DNA from: Candidatus Zixiibacteriota bacterium
Lineage (GTDB): Bacteria > Zixibacteria > MSB-5A5 > GN15 > FEB-12
Direction of reading: 5' to 3'
Length of the DNA stretch: 22,098 nucleotides
NCBI GenBank assembly: GCA_030619345.1
Contig: JAUXBO010000005.1
Location: forward strand, 1-22,098
Shown here: one piece after another, positions 20,282 through 22,098 of the stretch
Position numbering within the stretch: position 1 is the first letter of the stretch
Layout of the letters: the number at the start of each line of letters is the position of its first letter
Made by a program: the position numbers and the translations under genes
Notes under the pieces: model-generated
Database searches by the model: none
Seen by the model: only the letters and a program-made list of their open reading frames with translations
What the model was told of the DNA's origin: nothing

Positions 20282-22098
20282 TTACGAATTATTTTTTTCC
20301 GCGACGGCAACGTGCTTATGCGCATCCTTGCCGGGCTTGAACAGACTCTTGCTGAAGGTCTTGAGAATCGCCGGCAATAACAACATGGTTACCAGTCCCG
20401 AGACTATCATGATGGCCAGGAAGAATGATCCCACTGTGATATAAGGCACCAGCGATGAAAACAGCATCGGGACAAATCCGATCGCAATGACCAACACGTT
20501 GCGGCTGATAGCCCGACCGGCCCCCTCGAATATTTCATGGAACGACTCATTGAAATCGTTATTCCGTTTATAGATCGTTCGCACTCGTTGGATAAAGTGA
20601 ATTGCAAAGTCAATTGATAATCCCAGAGTCAGCGATGACAACACCGCCACCGGCATATCGTATGGTTTTCCGATGTAGCCAATAAATCCGTAGATGGCCA
20701 TGATCGTAATCGTAAGCGGCAGCATAGAGATTAGTCCCCACTTGAACGACCGGAACAGAAAGACCATCATCAAGAATACGACCGCAAACGCACTTACCAG
20801 CGAACGGCGCAAACCAGTGACCATCTTCTCCTGCCAGATGATATTGATGTACGGAAGCCCCGCCCAACGAATTTCAAGCGGCACCGGGGGAGGATTGTCC
20901 TGGAAATACTGGCTCATCCTGTCGACTACGGCGGACACTTTCTGATTATCACCATTGTTCATCTGAACCCAGAGATTTGCGCGATCATAATCACTGGTGA
21001 CAAACTTAAACAGATCATCCGGATTACCACCCGACATTTCGAAAATGAACAGCAGTTGGGCAACTTCGTCCTGATTTTCTGGAATAGATGCTTTGGATGA
21101 GTCAACCTCAAAAAGTTCGTAGCGGACTTTCTTGACAATGTCTGTCAGACCGGTTGTGGCTCCCACCACCTCATTCTTGTGCAACTCATTCTGTACACCT
21201 TCAATGTATGTCAGTACGGCCGGGTTCTTGATGCCGTCAGAATCTTCGGCATCAAATACCAGATAGTTCATATATGTACCGGCCAGATGGTCATTCATGG
21301 CGGCATCCGCCTGTCTAATTGGATGCGACTGTTTGAACCATTTTACCGGGTTGTCATTGACAACGACCATGGAAAGTCCTACGGCGGCGATCACAATCAC
21401 CACCAGGGCACCGGCGATAATTCTGTAATTGTGTTTACCGGACAGATTGCGGAAACTGTGCATGACTTTGGCGAGAATGCCGTGCTCGTCATCGGACTTA
21501 CCGAAATTCCTCAGTGTCTTGTCCGATATCAGCATGGCGATGGCTGGATTGAGAGTCAGCGACAGGAACCAAGCCGTAATAATGCCAAAGGCTACAAATA
21601 CCCCGAAAACCTGCACCGGCGGAATTGGCGTCAGGGCCAGCGAGATAAACCCGGCCACGGTGGTCATCGAGGTAAACAGCATCGGTACGAACAACTCATT
21701 TATCGCATGGCGGATGGTGGCATCTTTGTGTTTGTACCGTTTATAGTGATCATGAAACTCAGAAATGATATGGATCGAGTTGAGAACCGAAATTGGCATT
21801 AGAAAGATCGGGATCATTGACGACATTATATGCACCGTATTACCGGTTATTATGAGCAGTCCCATCGACCAGATAATGGACATAATAGCTACTATCATCG
21901 GAGCAAGAATGATTTTTGCCTGTCTGAAGAACAGAAGCATCAACAGAAAGATTATCAACATGGCCGCCGGCGCCGAATATGCCATCTGGATAAACATCTC
22001 AGCGCCAAAAGAATCTTCGGCAACCGGAAGTCCTGCGATATGATAGGTTTCGTTTCCGCCATATTTCTCGGTGATGGAAGTGATCTCCCCCGCTATAC
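20282..22098 (-). CDS. RND/MMPL-family exporter, N-terminus beyond the window
   Basis: The frame stays open to the right edge; about 605 residues are visible and the N-terminal membrane helix and most of the first periplasmic domain are missing. From the ATG-numbered residue 1 (21997): helices 2-6 of the first sterol-sensing-like half (about 9-165), a helix after a cytoplasmic linker (about 193-213), a periplasmic domain (about 214-395) and the second helix bundle (about 396-550), with a charged C-terminus. The second bundle keeps the proton-relay Asp in SIDFAIH; the first has VLNSIH with Asn where related proteins have Asp. It would drive export of a lipid-like substrate by proton force. The LolA-like gene starts 40 nt downstream. 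Another in-frame start lies outside the window. Confidence 0.88.
   Translation of the reverse strand, partial: IAGEITSITEKYGGNETYHIAGLPVAEDSFGAEMFIQMAYSAPAAMLIIFLLMLLFFRQAKIILAPMIVAIMSIIWSMGLLIITGNTVHIMSSMIPIFLMPISVLNSIHIISEFHDHYKRYKHKDATIRHAINELFVPMLFTSMTTVAGFISLALTPIPPVQVFGVFVAFGIITAWFLSLTLNPAIAMLISDKTLRNFGKSDDEHGILAKVMHSFRNLSGKHNYRIIAGALVVIVIAAVGLSMVVVNDNPVKWFKQSHPIRQADAAMNDHLAGTYMNYLVFDAEDSDGIKNPAVLTYIEGVQNELHKNEVVGATTGLTDIVKKVRYELFEVDSSKASIPENQDEVAQLLFIFEMSGGNPDDLFKFVTSDYDRANLWVQMNNGDNQKVSAVVDRMSQYFQDNPPPVPLEIRWAGLPYINIIWQEKMVTGLRRSLVSAFAVVFLMMVFLFRSFKWGLISMLPLTITIMAIYGFIGYIGKPYDMPVAVLSSLTLGLSIDFAIHFIQRVRTIYKRNNDFNESFHEIFEGAGRAISRNVLVIAIGFVPMLFSSLVPYITVGSFFLAIMIVSGLVTMLLLPAILKTFSKSLFKPGKDAHKHVAVAEKNNS

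Noticed and set aside
21179..21802. Plus-strand open frame of 207 codons
   Set aside because: It is antisense to the RND exporter, has no ribosome site or domain pattern, and its composition follows from the codons of the real gene.
1..22098. Defence system, prophage, CRISPR array or mobile element
   Set aside because: The DprA-like and macro-domain genes could suggest defence, but no nuclease, toxin, reverse transcriptase, integrase, transposase or direct-repeat array is present. Gene style looks uniform throughout.

Overview
The window is a gene-dense stretch of a bacterial chromosome. Roughly half its bases look to be G or C by eye. It carries nineteen protein genes, two of them cut by the window edges, and no rRNA, tRNA, CRISPR array, insertion sequence or phage gene that I could find. 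Several things point to a diderm bacterium: four lipoproteins with lipoboxes, an outer-membrane beta-barrel ending in phenylalanine, a LolA-like protein and MurQ. The serine palmitoyltransferase-like gene, the long GNAT protein beside it and the many secreted proteins of unknown function fit the Bacteroidetes/FCB side of the tree, perhaps a candidate phylum such as Zixibacteria. That placement is inference, because no marker gene is present.

Left part, + strand (1-9685). A prolyl oligopeptidase, truncated at its 5' end, comes first. A serine-synthesis operon follows (DUF1015 protein, SerA-type dehydrogenase, SerC), preceded by a perfect CRP-type palindrome and closed by an intrinsic terminator. 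Next come a SAM methyltransferase and an FMN split-barrel protein. Then a promoter leads into a serine palmitoyltransferase-like gene, with a long GNAT-family protein 7 nt behind it that resembles the bacterial ceramide synthase type. A small lipoprotein with its own, possibly leaderless, promoter ends this half. Serine made by the first operon is the substrate of the palmitoyltransferase, so 3.1-9.1 kb can be read as a serine-to-sphingolipid neighbourhood.

Middle part, - strand (9663-13226). A tight five-gene operon reads, in transcription order: divergent DprA-like protein, YigZ/IMPACT protein, PfkB-family kinase, PAP2 phosphatase, macro-domain protein. The last gene overlaps the lipoprotein gene tail to tail. 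A TPR lipoprotein gene (13359-14207, +) diverges from this operon and runs into a terminator-rich convergent region.

Right part, - strand (14494-22098). A lipoprotein with 29-residue G-rich repeats, MurQ and a second unknown lipoprotein come first. The last block is an operon that enters from the right edge: RND/MMPL exporter, LolA-like periplasmic protein, outer-membrane beta-barrel and a small YgaP-like membrane protein, ending in a strong terminator. The first three products span inner membrane, periplasm and outer membrane and look like one transport route, plausibly for lipid or lipoprotein.
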